64,000 bases of DNA from Angelobacter sp036557225 (GTDB lineage: Bacteria; Acidobacteriota; Terriglobia; Terriglobales; Acidobacteriaceae): assembly GCA_036557225.1 (NCBI GenBank), contig DATBHX010000060.1, positions 1 to 64,000 on the forward strand, in the 5' to 3' direction. The position numbers were made by a program, and so were the translations under genes. The notes beneath the pieces were generated by a model. It ran no database searches and was not told where the DNA came from. It saw nothing but the letters and a program-made list of their open reading frames with translations. This document shows positions 26,311 through 33,413 of the stretch, piece by piece; the first letter of the stretch is position 1, and each line of letters opens with the position of its first letter.

Positions 26311-27489
26311 TTAGGGCAGCGTCTCCATCAAAAACCGCACCACGTTCTCGCCCATGATCTTCCTGATCTCCGCTTCGGAGAATCCTTCCTTCATCAGAGC
26401 CTCGGTCACCAGCACCCAGCCGCTCGAATCGAACGGCGTGGTCGTGCCGCCGTCGAAATCGGACCCCAGCGCCACGTGCTCCACGCCTACAACCTTCACC
26501 GCATAGCGGATCGCCCTCGCTGTCGCCTGTGCGTCTGAGCCGCAGGTCGCCGTGTCCCACACGCCAATGCCGCTCACGCCACCCGTCCGCGCCACCGCCC
26601 TTAACTCGTCGTCGGACAAATTGCGCGGATTATCGCAGGTGCCCTTCACCCCGGTATGTGAAACCAGCAGCGGGCGCGTCGCCATGGCCGTCACATCGCG
26701 CAGGGTCGCCGGCGACGCATGCGCCAGATCAATGATCATCTTGTGCGCCTCCATCGCCCGTACCCACTCGCGGCCCAGCGGGGTGAGGCCGCCCTTGTTC
26801 ACCCCGGCGGCCGATCCGCCCATTGTCGTGTCGGTAAAATGCGTGGGCGCCATCATGCGGAAACCGGCGGCGTAAAGGTCGTCCAGGTTTTTGAGATCGC
26901 CTTCCAGCGGCTGCGCGCCTTCACTGCCCAGAAAGCCCGCGACCGCGTCGGCTCCTGATCTCGAGATCCACTTGGCCGCGTCGCGCGCAGCCAAAAACTC
27001 CTCCAGATCTTTGCGCGAGCGGATCAGAACCAGCTCGCCCTTCGAGTGCCGGACAAAATTCCTCAGCCGCTCCGCCTGGTAAAGCGCACGCTGCTTGGGG
27101 CTGTTCCAGGTTCGCGGCGGCCAGCCCTCAAACATCGCGATCAACTTGATGTTGTCTGTGGCTTCAGAGTTCTTATAGATGTTGAGCCCGCGTGGCGAGG
27201 TCGTAACCACGGTAAACGCCTGGATCGCCACGTTGCCCTCGGCAAGGCGCGGCAAATCGACGTGCCCGGCGCTGCTGCGACCGAGCAGGTTGCGTCCCCA
27301 GAGCAGGCTGTCGGCGTGCAGGTCGGCGACAACCAGCCGCCGATGCAACTCCCGCGCCTCCACCGGCACCGGATACGGCCCCGCATGAAGCGTCTTGTTG
27401 AACCGGTGTTCCACGATCCCCGGCAACGCAAACCAGGCGATTAGCGCAACCAGCAGCAGAAGAAGAATGACCCAGCGGAGACGTTTCAT
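26311..27489 (-). CDS. membrane dipeptidase (peptidase M19, renal dipeptidase family)
   Basis: The 392-residue protein has an N-terminal membrane anchor (WVILLLLLVALIAWFALPGIV) and then the M19 TIM-barrel. VVADLHADSL carries the HxD zinc ligands. Further marks are DLAHASPATLRDV, RPLLVSHTG and HVALGSDFDGG near the C-terminus. These enzymes hydrolyse dipeptides, including D-residue-containing ones, outside the cytoplasm. It is single-gene and convergent with the tail-anchored protein gene. Confidence 0.88.
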   Translation of the reverse strand: MKRLRWVILLLLLVALIAWFALPGIVEHRFNKTLHAGPYPVPVEARELHRRLVVADLHADSLLWGRNLLGRSSAGHVDLPRLAEGNVAIQAFTVVTTSPRGLNIYKNSEATDNIKLIAMFEGWPPRTWNSPKQRALYQAERLRNFVRHSKGELVLIRSRKDLEEFLAARDAAKWISRSGADAVAGFLGSEGAQPLEGDLKNLDDLYAAGFRMMAPTHFTDTTMGGSAAGVNKGGLTPLGREWVRAMEAHKMIIDLAHASPATLRDVTAMATRPLLVSHTGVKGTCDNPRNLSDDELRAVARTGGVSGIGVWDTATCGSDAQATARAIRYAVKVVGVEHVALGSDFDGGTTTPFDSSGWVLVTEALMKEGFSEAEIRKIMGENVVRFLMETLP

Positions 27490-27522
27490 CGAGGAAGGAT
27501 AGCATCGTATGGAATGTCCCAG

Positions 27523-28050
27523 TCATGGCTCCCGGTTAGCTCGCCACCTGCGCCACTTGGCGATCAGTTTTTCCAATGGGGACTGCACCTGCGCGGATAG
27601 CGGTACCGGTCCATAGTCCGGCCGTGACGGCTTGTTCTCCATCACCATACGGCACGCTGTTTTCAAGGTCAGCCCTGCCCGCGAAAGGTATTCAGCGGCA
27701 TCACAGGCCGGTTCGGCCAATATGCCAAGCAGCAGGTGCTCCGTATCGATCCAGTAATCGTTTAAAGTACCAGCTTCCATGGCAGTCCTGGCCAGGATGC
27801 GTTTGCAAGCATTGTCGAGCGCCAGTGTTGGATTGGGTACGTCTTTAGGGCTTGCGAACTTGTGCGGGTCGCCTCGGTACAACGGAAAGTGCTCCCGCAG
27901 CCGGAAGATTGTATTACCCCGGGAATCGTCGTCCCACATTGTCCCGCGCAGCAGATGCACTGAATTGATCGCCGGGGCCTCCTCGAGTCTTGCGCACCAG
28001 ACTGCGAAAAAGACGGCCCGGCGAGCGGGATCTGCATATCGTTCGTACAC
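27523..28050 (-). CDS. Clp N-terminal (Clp_N) domain protein
   Basis: The 175-residue product begins MYERYADPARRAVFFAVWCAR and contains WIDTEHLLLGILAEPACDAAEYLSRAGLTL. These are the paired helical repeats of the Clp_N domain that selects substrates or adaptors for ClpA/ClpC. It lacks the AAA+ ATPase modules, so it is a stand-alone Clp_N protein of the kind common in Acidobacteria and Actinobacteria. It may modulate ClpC or bind damaged peptides. The C-terminus is basic and probably disordered. Confidence 0.8.
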   Translation of the reverse strand: MYERYADPARRAVFFAVWCARLEEAPAINSVHLLRGTMWDDDSRGNTIFRLREHFPLYRGDPHKFASPKDVPNPTLALDNACKRILARTAMEAGTLNDYWIDTEHLLLGILAEPACDAAEYLSRAGLTLKTACRMVMENKPSRPDYGPVPLSAQVQSPLEKLIAKWRRWRANREP

Positions 28051-28160
28051 GGCGGTCTATTGTTGCACGAACAGCCACTGTTTTCTGCGATCTCTGCTCA
28101 ATCCTAGCCTTCGCAAGGAGCATGAAGGATGGGTATCTGACTATCAGGCACGATATAACA

Positions 28161-28236
28161 GCCCGAAGGGCGGAATTATTGAGCCCACCCCGACCGGGGT
28201 CCCCAGCACGCGCGGTTTTCGCGTGTTGGGGCGGGT
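28161..28236. repeat. REP unit followed by CAAGCC/GGCTTG-family hairpin
   Basis: GCCCGAAGGGCGGAATTATT then GAGCCCA (28161-28187) is a REP unit also found at 28908-28935 and 29012-29038. It is inverted at about 28790-28818. It is followed by CCCCAGCACGCG-N7-CGCGTGTTGGGG, a strong hairpin of the dispersed family, at about 28201-28231. Confidence 0.75.
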
Positions 28237-28249
28237 AAGGGGTGGGTAT

Positions 28250-28729
28250 TCAAGAGAGAAAAATCGAGCCCCGTAGGGGCGACATTCGCGCAAACACATT
28301 TTTCTCATCAACTTCCACCCCATGTTTCTTGAGCAACGCCAGATATTCTTCCTCAAACGTCATCCTTCTGTGGTGCTGCTGCTGGTCGCGGATGTATTTT
28401 GCCACTGCCGCCGTATTGGAAACGCTAACGCTGAACGCGCCGTATCCATCTTGCCAGGCAAACCTTCGTCCATGCTCATTCATCCATTTGGACGAATTTG
28501 TTTTGATCAACTGTATGGCTTTGGCCAATGCCATCACTGGCGGTAGGTGAAACAGCAGGTGAACGTGGTCGTCCATTCCATTAATCGCGATGGCTGCCAT
28601 TCCTTGGTTGCGGCAAATTCCCGCCAGATACGACCATAACTCCGGCTGAACTTCCTTGGCGATATTCGCTCTCCTGTCCTTTGTGCCGAACACGAGATGG
28701 ATATGGTTTTTTACGAACGAATGAGACAT
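28250..28729 (-). CDS. REP-associated tyrosine transposase (RAYT, IS200/IS605-like Y1 HUH protein)
   Basis: The 159-residue protein has the HUH motif H55-V-H57 in MDDHVHLLFHLP. The catalytic tyrosine is Y112 in AVAKYIRDQQQHH. This is the single-tyrosine transposase fold of IS200/IS605 elements. RAYTs process REP palindromes and are usually domesticated. REP hairpins lie at both ends: GCCC-TTTCA-GGGC at 28740-28752 just upstream, and GCCCC-GTA-GGGGC at 28268-28280 inside the 3' end. The last residues (SPLRGSIFLS) are therefore encoded by a REP. The two flanking REPs are inverted relative to each other. Confidence 0.9.
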   Translation of the reverse strand: MSHSFVKNHIHLVFGTKDRRANIAKEVQPELWSYLAGICRNQGMAAIAINGMDDHVHLLFHLPPVMALAKAIQLIKTNSSKWMNEHGRRFAWQDGYGAFSVSVSNTAAVAKYIRDQQQHHRRMTFEEEYLALLKKHGVEVDEKNVFARMSPLRGSIFLS

Positions 28730-28739
28730 GTTTTATGTC

Positions 28740-29062
28740 GCCCTTTCAGGGCTTCACATTCTAATCTCAGCTACCCACCGCTTACGCGGTGGGCTCAATA
28801 ATTTTGCCCCTGCGGGGCTGGAGTTTATAAGGGAAGTAGATCCGAGCCCGCGTAGCTATCCTCGGCGTCTCTTCATTCGCCCCCATCGCATGCGGTTTTC
28901 TCGGTCCAGCCCGAAGGGCGAAACTATTGAGCCCAGGGCGTCAGCCCTGGGAGGTGATTGGAGAAAAACCCACTGATGTTGGGTCCCCATCGCATGCGGT
29001 TTTCTCGGTCCAGCCCGAAGGGCGAAATTATTGAGCCCAGGCCGAGGCCTGGGTAAGCAGGT
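28740..29062. repeat. REP/BIME array upstream of the RAYT gene
   Basis: Hairpins include GCCC-N5-GGGC (28740-28752), CCCACCGC-TTAC-GCGGTGGG (28774-28793) and GCCCC-TGC-GGGGC (about 28806-28818). A unit of about 57 bases, beginning CCCCATCGCATGCGG and including GCCCGAAGGGCGAAA and ATTGAGCCCAGG, is repeated at 28881-28937 and 28985-29041. The second copy runs into GGCC-GA-GGCC at 29041-29050. No gene lies in 28730-29150. Confidence 0.85.
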
Positions 29063-29150
29063 TAGAAAACACGCCGACGTACCGCGTAGCCGCAGGCGAG
29101 GGAGGCCGGAGGCGCTAAAATTGCTAGCGTTCCTTATCCGAGGCCGCTGA

Positions 29151-29548
29151 ATGGTATCGGTGCGCAAAATCGTTGGGCTGTGCTTCATTTTGGCCGGGTT
29201 GGCCATCTCATTCGTACGCGTGTTAACGCTGCCGAAACCAGACTTCTGGATAGGCCTGTTCATCCTGGTAGCCGTTTCAGTGCCATTGTTTCTTCCGGCA
29301 GCAATTTTTGGAGCTTCAATCGAACCCAGAGAGACAAGCGTTAGGGTGACGCAATATCGAAGTGTAGAGCTGGATTACTCGGAAATCCGCTCGTGCCATC
29401 GCTACGTTTTTCCTCCTTTTGAAGGGCGATTGTCATCACGCAGCGACCATTTCCGCTCTGCGTTCTGTTCATGATCGACGGGCCACTCGGGAAACCACGC
29501 GGGCTCTTGACGGCTCTGCGCAGTCACATGGCGACCGTAAAAGACTAG
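29151..29548 (+). pseudogene. small two-segment membrane protein with PH-like tail, interrupted by a one-base frameshift
   Basis: The frame from 29151 encodes two membrane segments (about 7-23 and 33-55) followed by IEPRETSVRVTQYRSVELDYSEI. This is a pattern seen in small membrane proteins with a PH-like fold. After RYVFPPF at about 29420, the sensible continuation is in the -1 frame. It reads AIVITQRPFPLCVLFMIDG and ends at TAG 29546-29548. One missing base at about 29421-29426 (GAAGGG) would explain it. The full product would be about 132 residues. As with the gene at 18459, this may be a real lesion or an assembly error. Confidence 0.6.
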
Positions 29549-29626
29549 CTGCCTTTGGTTTCTTCGGTGCTCTAACGCGCGCCAAGGTACAAGGGCAGCC
29601 ATTTGCAGCCATGTTCTAGTTCAGCC

Positions 29627-29715
29627 GTCCCCTAAAGGGGACTCTCATCGCTGATTGCACGTGTTCCCGCCGTTAAAACGGCGGGCTATTTTCAACCGTC
29701 CCGCTAAAGCGGGAC
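29627..29715. repeat. three palindromes with TAAA-type centres
   Basis: GTCCCC-TAAA-GGGGAC lies at 29627-29642, CCCGCCGTT-AA-AACGGCGGG at 29666-29685, and GTCCCGC-TAAA-GCGGGAC at 29698-29715. The first and third share the flanks CC on the left and T on the right, while their stem sequences differ in a matched way. There is no gene in 29549-29778. Confidence 0.8.
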
Positions 29716-29778
29716 TAACCCGAAGTGATTTGTCGCAGTACAGGGGTATCTTTCAATTGGATGAGTGTTGGATGAGTC

Positions 29779-30729
29779 TCACCTTCCCACCTTCTCCTTC
29801 CATCCCTCCAACACCTTCCTCAACTCGATGACTTCGAGCGGACAGGCGTCCCAGTTGTGACGCCAGCAGACGATGATGTCGGCGCCCTTGATGGGATGGA
29901 GATGGCGGAGGAAGTTCAGGCTTTCATATTCGAACTCGATACGGACGCGGCGGAGACGGCCGGGAGAGACTTCGCGCATGGCCTCGCAATCGGGGAAACC
30001 GGGCTGGATACGCAGCACGGCGAAGCCGAGACGCTCAGCCAGAGCGCCGAAGAGGAAGAGCACGCCATCCTCATTGCAGGGCGCGAAGGCGAGCGGAGTG
30101 AGGCTGAGAGAGACGCCGTAGGTGGGCGGCTGCTCGACGGGTCGGGGACGGGAACGCAAAGGAGCTCGAGAAGGCAAAGCAGGACGGGAGCGCAAAGCAG
30201 GACGCTCGGGCACAGGAGGACGGGCGTCAGAACGGCGCGAGCGCGAAGGCGATCCGGATTTCTTCGGGCTGGCGGCGGGCGGCTGGGAAGCGGCGAGGTG
30301 CTGCTGGATGATTTGGACCACGTCTTTCCAATCACGGGCGAGACGTTCTTTACGGGCGAAGTCAAGCATGCGCGCGGGGACGGCGCTCCAGACGCCGCAT
30401 CGGCGGATGAGGGGACGGATGCTGTAGGAGCTTTGCAGGTCATATTCACCGACGGTGGGAATACGGCCGAGAGCGCGCACGAGCGCAGCCCAGTCAAGAA
30501 AGAGGCGGCGCATGCCGGCGGGAACGCCGGCGCCTCGATGCTCAAAGCCCGCGGCGGCGAGGGCGTTGCGGTAGCTGCCGAACTTGTTGTGAACGGTGTT
30601 TCTGTTGATGAGCGGGTTGTTGATGTACTTTTGCAGCTGGGGAAGGCTGGGGACACGGCCGGTGCGGGCGACGTAGTCGCGAATGGCGGCAACGATTTCT
30701 GCTTTGGTGATCTGTTCGGTCCAGGGCAT
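29779..30729 (-). CDS. HNH_repeat plus PD-(D/E)XK-like nuclease, paralogue 1
   Basis: ATG 30729, with GAGG six bases upstream, gives 316 residues, one more than paralogue 2. Residues 8-60 and about 66-120 are two homing-endonuclease-associated repeats (TKAEIVAAIRDYVARTGRVP..NKFGSYRNALAAAGF). A Pro/Arg/Ser-rich linker (about 147-204) follows. The C-terminal domain has LFGALAERLGF, FPDCEAMR (245-252), IEFEYES, ADIIVCWRHNW (D284) and VIELRK (E302). The order E-D-E-x-R resembles PD-(D/E)XK nucleases. An extended frame to 30825 adds repeat-coded residues. The upstream leader is described at 31066-31229. A role in homing or DNA mobility is inferred. Confidence 0.72.
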   Translation of the reverse strand: MPWTEQITKAEIVAAIRDYVARTGRVPSLPQLQKYINNPLINRNTVHNKFGSYRNALAAAGFEHRGAGVPAGMRRLFLDWAALVRALGRIPTVGEYDLQSSYSIRPLIRRCGVWSAVPARMLDFARKERLARDWKDVVQIIQQHLAASQPPAASPKKSGSPSRSRRSDARPPVPERPALRSRPALPSRAPLRSRPRPVEQPPTYGVSLSLTPLAFAPCNEDGVLFLFGALAERLGFAVLRIQPGFPDCEAMREVSPGRLRRVRIEFEYESLNFLRHLHPIKGADIIVCWRHNWDACPLEVIELRKVLEGWKEKVGR

Positions 30730-30734
30730 GGAAA

Positions 30735-31050
30735 CCTCGAATCGGGAGATCGGGAGATCGGACATCGCCGGGATCGCCGTAATCGCGCGGAATCGCCGTA
30801 ATCGGAAAGGCAAAAGGCTTACCACGGAGACACGGAGGCACGGAGAAAGTTGGAGATCGGAAAAGCAAAGGCTTTCAACCGCAACGGAAGCAAAGGGAAT
30901 CGGGACATCGGGACATCGGGTGATCGGAAAAGCAAAGGCTTACTACGGAGACAGCTGCCCCAACGAGCAGGGGCGAGCTCGGTCGGGGGGCCCGCACACC
31001 GGGGCAGGGAGAGAATCGGGAACCACGCACCGGCAGGAGTGCCGGTGCCA
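30735..31050. repeat. repeat-word tract between leader 1 and nuclease 1
   Basis: The tract is made of GGGAGATCGGGAGATCGG (about 30743), TCGCCGTAATCG (30775-30800), ACCACGGAGACACGGAGGC (about 30822) and CGGGACATCGGGACATCGG (30899-30918). It ends with CACCGGCA-GGAG-TGCCGGTG (31028-31047). Similar words flank paralogue 2 at 61520-61560 and 62645-62690. Confidence 0.6.
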
Positions 31051-31065
31051 CAAAACGATCCAGGG

Positions 31066-31229
31066 ACTCGCCGGGATACACACTTCTACTTTGAGTGGTT
31101 TGTCAGGCAGGCGGATTGAAGATATCCGCGGACCATGACGAGGATTGCAGGCCTTTCGGGCTCCCTATTCTTCCTACTAACTACTAAGAACTGGGCTTCA
31201 GCCCCCGACGCCGCTCTCGGTGGAAACTC
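31066..31229 (-). ncRNA. conserved non-coding leader of nuclease paralogue 1
   Basis: Read on the reverse strand, this region aligns with the region upstream of paralogue 2. The identical 19-base block CCGAGAGCGGCGTCGGGGG is 31220-31202. Then come CCCAGT, CTTAG/TAGTTAGT words, AAAGGCCTGCA and, further on, TCCGCGGA and AAGTGTGT. In the forward strand the block reads CCCCCGACGCCGCTCTCGG. Possible helices include GGGCT..AGCCC next to the block and TCCGCGGA. The 3' boundary is uncertain. It is either an independent RNA or a long 5' leader; I cannot assign an Rfam family by eye. Confidence 0.5.
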
Positions 31230-31235
31230 ACTCTA

Positions 31236-31265
31236 CTTTTAGCAAATATTAGGCGAATTTGTCAA
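31236..31265 (-). promoter_or_regulatory. promoter upstream of leader 1
   Basis: TTGACA (31265-31260) is followed after 18 bases by TAAAAG (31241-31236) on the reverse strand, just before the conserved block. The same TTGACA stands in the equivalent place in copy 2 (62886-62881). Confidence 0.55.
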
Positions 31266-31342
31266 CTACTTTCTTTCGCCATCAGCAGATTTCTTCGCCC
31301 TGAATGTTATTCTTCAGAATTACTACGCCGGAAGGAATCCCA

Positions 31343-32272
31343 ATGTCCAAACTCACTACCATGCAGCGGGCGATCGCCGAGCAGGTGCCGGACGGCGCGA
31401 GCGTTGCCCTGGGTCTGCAGATGGAGCAGATGATCCCGTTTGCCGCGGGGCATGAGATCCTGCGGCAGAAGAAGCGCGAGCTGCGGCTGATTGGGCCGAT
31501 CTCCGACATTCTGTTTGACCAGCTGATTGGCGGCGGCTCGGTAAAGGACGTGGTAGCGGCGTGGGTGGGGAACGTGATGATGGGGTCGGCGTACAACTTT
31601 CGCCACGCCACGGAGATGGAGAACCCGGGCACTCCGGGGGAAAAGCTGCGCGTCTTTAATATGACGAATTTCACGCTGGCGCTGGCGCTGCAGGCGGGCG
31701 CCATGGGCGTTCCGTTTCTGCCGACACGCACGGCCATGGGCAGCGACGTGCCCAAAGGGAATCATTTTTTCTACCAGATCATCTCGCCGTTTGAGCCGAA
31801 GGAGACGCTGCTGGCGGTGCGGGCGCTGGCGCCGGATCTGGCGATTGTCCACGTGCAGCGGGCGGACCGGCAGGGCAATGCGCACTGCTGGGGCAATTTT
31901 GGGGTGATGCTGGAAGGCGTGCGGTCGGCGAAGAAGGTGATTCTCTGCGCGGAGGAGATTGTGGACGAAGCCGTGATTGCGAGCGATCCTAACCGCACGG
32001 TGATTCCGGGCTTTCTGGTGACGGCGGTGGTGGAGTGCAGGCTGGGCGCGCATCCTTCACCGGTACAGGGGTACTACAAGAGAGATGATGCGTTCTTCCA
32101 GCAGTATCATGCAGAGACCAGGACTGCGGCCGACTTCGCTGCGTGGGCCGGGAAGTGGGTGCATGGCGTGGCCGATCGCGCGGCGTATGCGCGGCTGTTG
32201 GGTGAAGATCGCGTGGCCGAGCTGGGCGTGAAGCAGCACGCGTATGCCGCGCCGGCGGATTTCGGGTATTAA
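31343..32272 (+). CDS. CoA-transferase subunit A-like protein
   Basis: ATG 31343, after a GGAAGGAA site, gives 309 residues. The sequence resembles the alpha subunit of glutaconate/3-oxoacid CoA-transferases. It has an N-terminal region with DGASVALGLQMEQMIPFAAGHEIL, then GPISDILFDQLIGGGSVKDVVAAWVGNVMMG, and later ALAPDLAIVHVQRADRQGNAHCWG. The catalytic glutamate lies on the beta subunit in this enzyme class, and no beta subunit gene is in the window. The next clear genes are for a benzoyl-CoA-type molybdenum enzyme, so activation of an aromatic or dicarboxylic acid is a reasonable inference. An upstream in-frame start at 31304 lacks a ribosome site. Confidence 0.78.
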   Translation: MSKLTTMQRAIAEQVPDGASVALGLQMEQMIPFAAGHEILRQKKRELRLIGPISDILFDQLIGGGSVKDVVAAWVGNVMMGSAYNFRHATEMENPGTPGEKLRVFNMTNFTLALALQAGAMGVPFLPTRTAMGSDVPKGNHFFYQIISPFEPKETLLAVRALAPDLAIVHVQRADRQGNAHCWGNFGVMLEGVRSAKKVILCAEEIVDEAVIASDPNRTVIPGFLVTAVVECRLGAHPSPVQGYYKRDDAFFQQYHAETRTAADFAAWAGKWVHGVADRAAYARLLGEDRVAELGVKQHAYAAPADFGY

Positions 32273-32275
32273 GCC

Positions 32276-32590
32276 ATGGGCAAGCAAAAGAGAAAGATGG
32301 TCCGGCAGGGAACGGTCGTGAATGACAAGCCTGAGCCGATAGTCGAAGGGTATATCGCAGCCGCGCATGCGCACAGCTGTAAGAACCGGTGTGAGATCGA
32401 GCGAAGCAAGCTCTGTGGCTGCTTCTATTGCCTTCTGATATTTCCGGCGACGGAGGTGGGAAATAACTATCTTGCAGTTGAGGATACGGCGATGTGTCCG
32501 CGTTGCGGCATCGATTCGGTGATTGGTTCGGCTTCCGGTATTGATCTCACGCCGGAGTTCCTGCGCAAGATGCACGATTTCTGGTTTTGA
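32276..32590 (+). CDS. small zinc-binding-like cytoplasmic protein
   Basis: The 104-residue protein starts four bases after the CoA-transferase stop. It contains CGCFYCLLIF and CPRCGIDSVIG and ends LTPEFLRKMHDFWF. This pattern is found in a widespread family annotated only as cytoplasmic protein. The C-x-x-C and C-x-C sites suggest one zinc. Its close spacing suggests translation from the CoA-transferase mRNA, but it may be a passenger. Function is unknown. Confidence 0.72.
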   Translation: MGKQKRKMVRQGTVVNDKPEPIVEGYIAAAHAHSCKNRCEIERSKLCGCFYCLLIFPATEVGNNYLAVEDTAMCPRCGIDSVIGSASGIDLTPEFLRKMHDFWF

Positions 32591-32676
32591 CTCTCAGCCA
32601 ACCAGATCAGACAAGGGTTCGCAGAAGAGGGTTGGATCGAAGATCGCTTACGTTGTATCCTGTTTGAGGAGATTAA

Positions 32677-32690
32677 CGAACGTCCGTTCG
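32677..32690. promoter_or_regulatory. palindrome upstream of the hcr-like operon
   Basis: CGAACG-TC-CGTTCG is an inverted repeat 107 bases before the hcrC start. It has the size of a TetR- or MarR-type operator half-site pair. Closer to the start is a run of TAGCTGA units (about 32763-32790) directly before the ATG, with no clear Shine-Dalgarno sequence. Confidence 0.4.
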
Positions 32691-32796
32691 GGAAAATCGT
32701 GGTGTAAGTGTTGCCAGGGATGAAATGGTTGAATTTTGCGGGGACTGAGGTCCTTGTTCTGGCCGATAGCTGATAGCTGATAGCTGATAGCTTTTT

Positions 32797-33300
32797 ATGA
32801 AAAAAGAACTCATCGAACTTCGGGTGAACGGCCGCAGGCACGAACTGGCGATTGAGCCGAGCGAACTGCTGCTCGACGTCCTGCGCCAGGAGCTGCAGCT
32901 TACCGGCTCCAAGCGGGGCTGTGACGACTCTTCCTGCGGCGCATGCACGGTGCTGGTCGATGGCGTTCCCACGCTCAGCTGCACGGCGCTGGCCATGAGC
33001 CACGCCGCAGATGAGCAGTCAGCCCCGGAGATCACGACGGTCGAGGGCATTGCCGACCACGGCGCGCTGGCGGCCATCCAGAAAGCGTACGGCGACTGGG
33101 GCGGCGCACAATGCGGCTACTGTACTCCGGGCTTTATGATCACCGTGAAAGCGTTGCTCGATCGCAACTCGGATCCCAGCGAAGACGATATCCGCCACGC
33201 GCTCTCCGGCAATCTATGCAGGTGCACTGGCTATTCACAAATGTATGCCGCGATCAAAGCAGCGATCGCGGCGGAGGTTGCATCGTCCCGAACGAAGTGA
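32797..33300 (+). CDS. hcrC: [2Fe-2S] subunit of a 4-hydroxybenzoyl-CoA reductase-like molybdenum hydroxylase
   Basis: The 167-residue protein has the two iron-sulfur sites of xanthine-oxidase-family small subunits. The plant-type cluster ligands are C42, C47, C50 and C62. The second cluster uses C106, C109, C141 and C143 in CGYCTPGF and CRCTG. It passes electrons between the molybdenum and FAD subunits encoded by the next genes. The HcrB-type iron-sulfur insertion found in the FAD subunit points to the benzoyl-CoA reductase branch rather than xanthine dehydrogenase. The ATG is preceded by TAGCTGA repeats instead of a ribosome site. Confidence 0.82.
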   Translation: MKKELIELRVNGRRHELAIEPSELLLDVLRQELQLTGSKRGCDDSSCGACTVLVDGVPTLSCTALAMSHAADEQSAPEITTVEGIADHGALAAIQKAYGDWGGAQCGYCTPGFMITVKALLDRNSDPSEDDIRHALSGNLCRCTGYSQMYAAIKAAIAAEVASSRTK

Positions 33301-33413
33301 GGCAACCCCGTTGCAACGATGAGTCAGTTTGGAAGCAGTTCACGTGGTGAAAACTTGGAAGGGGATTAGTGATCCCTCACTGCAAAAAGCAGCGGGTTCG
33401 GGATTATCGAAAA

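Noticed and set aside
28740..29062. CRISPR array
   Set aside because: Repeats are palindromic REP units with irregular spacing and no constant repeat-spacer pattern. No cas genes are present.
29549..29778. Attenuator for nuclease 1 in the palindromes at 29627-29715
   Set aside because: They are downstream of the nuclease stop and can serve at most as transcription ends or repeats.
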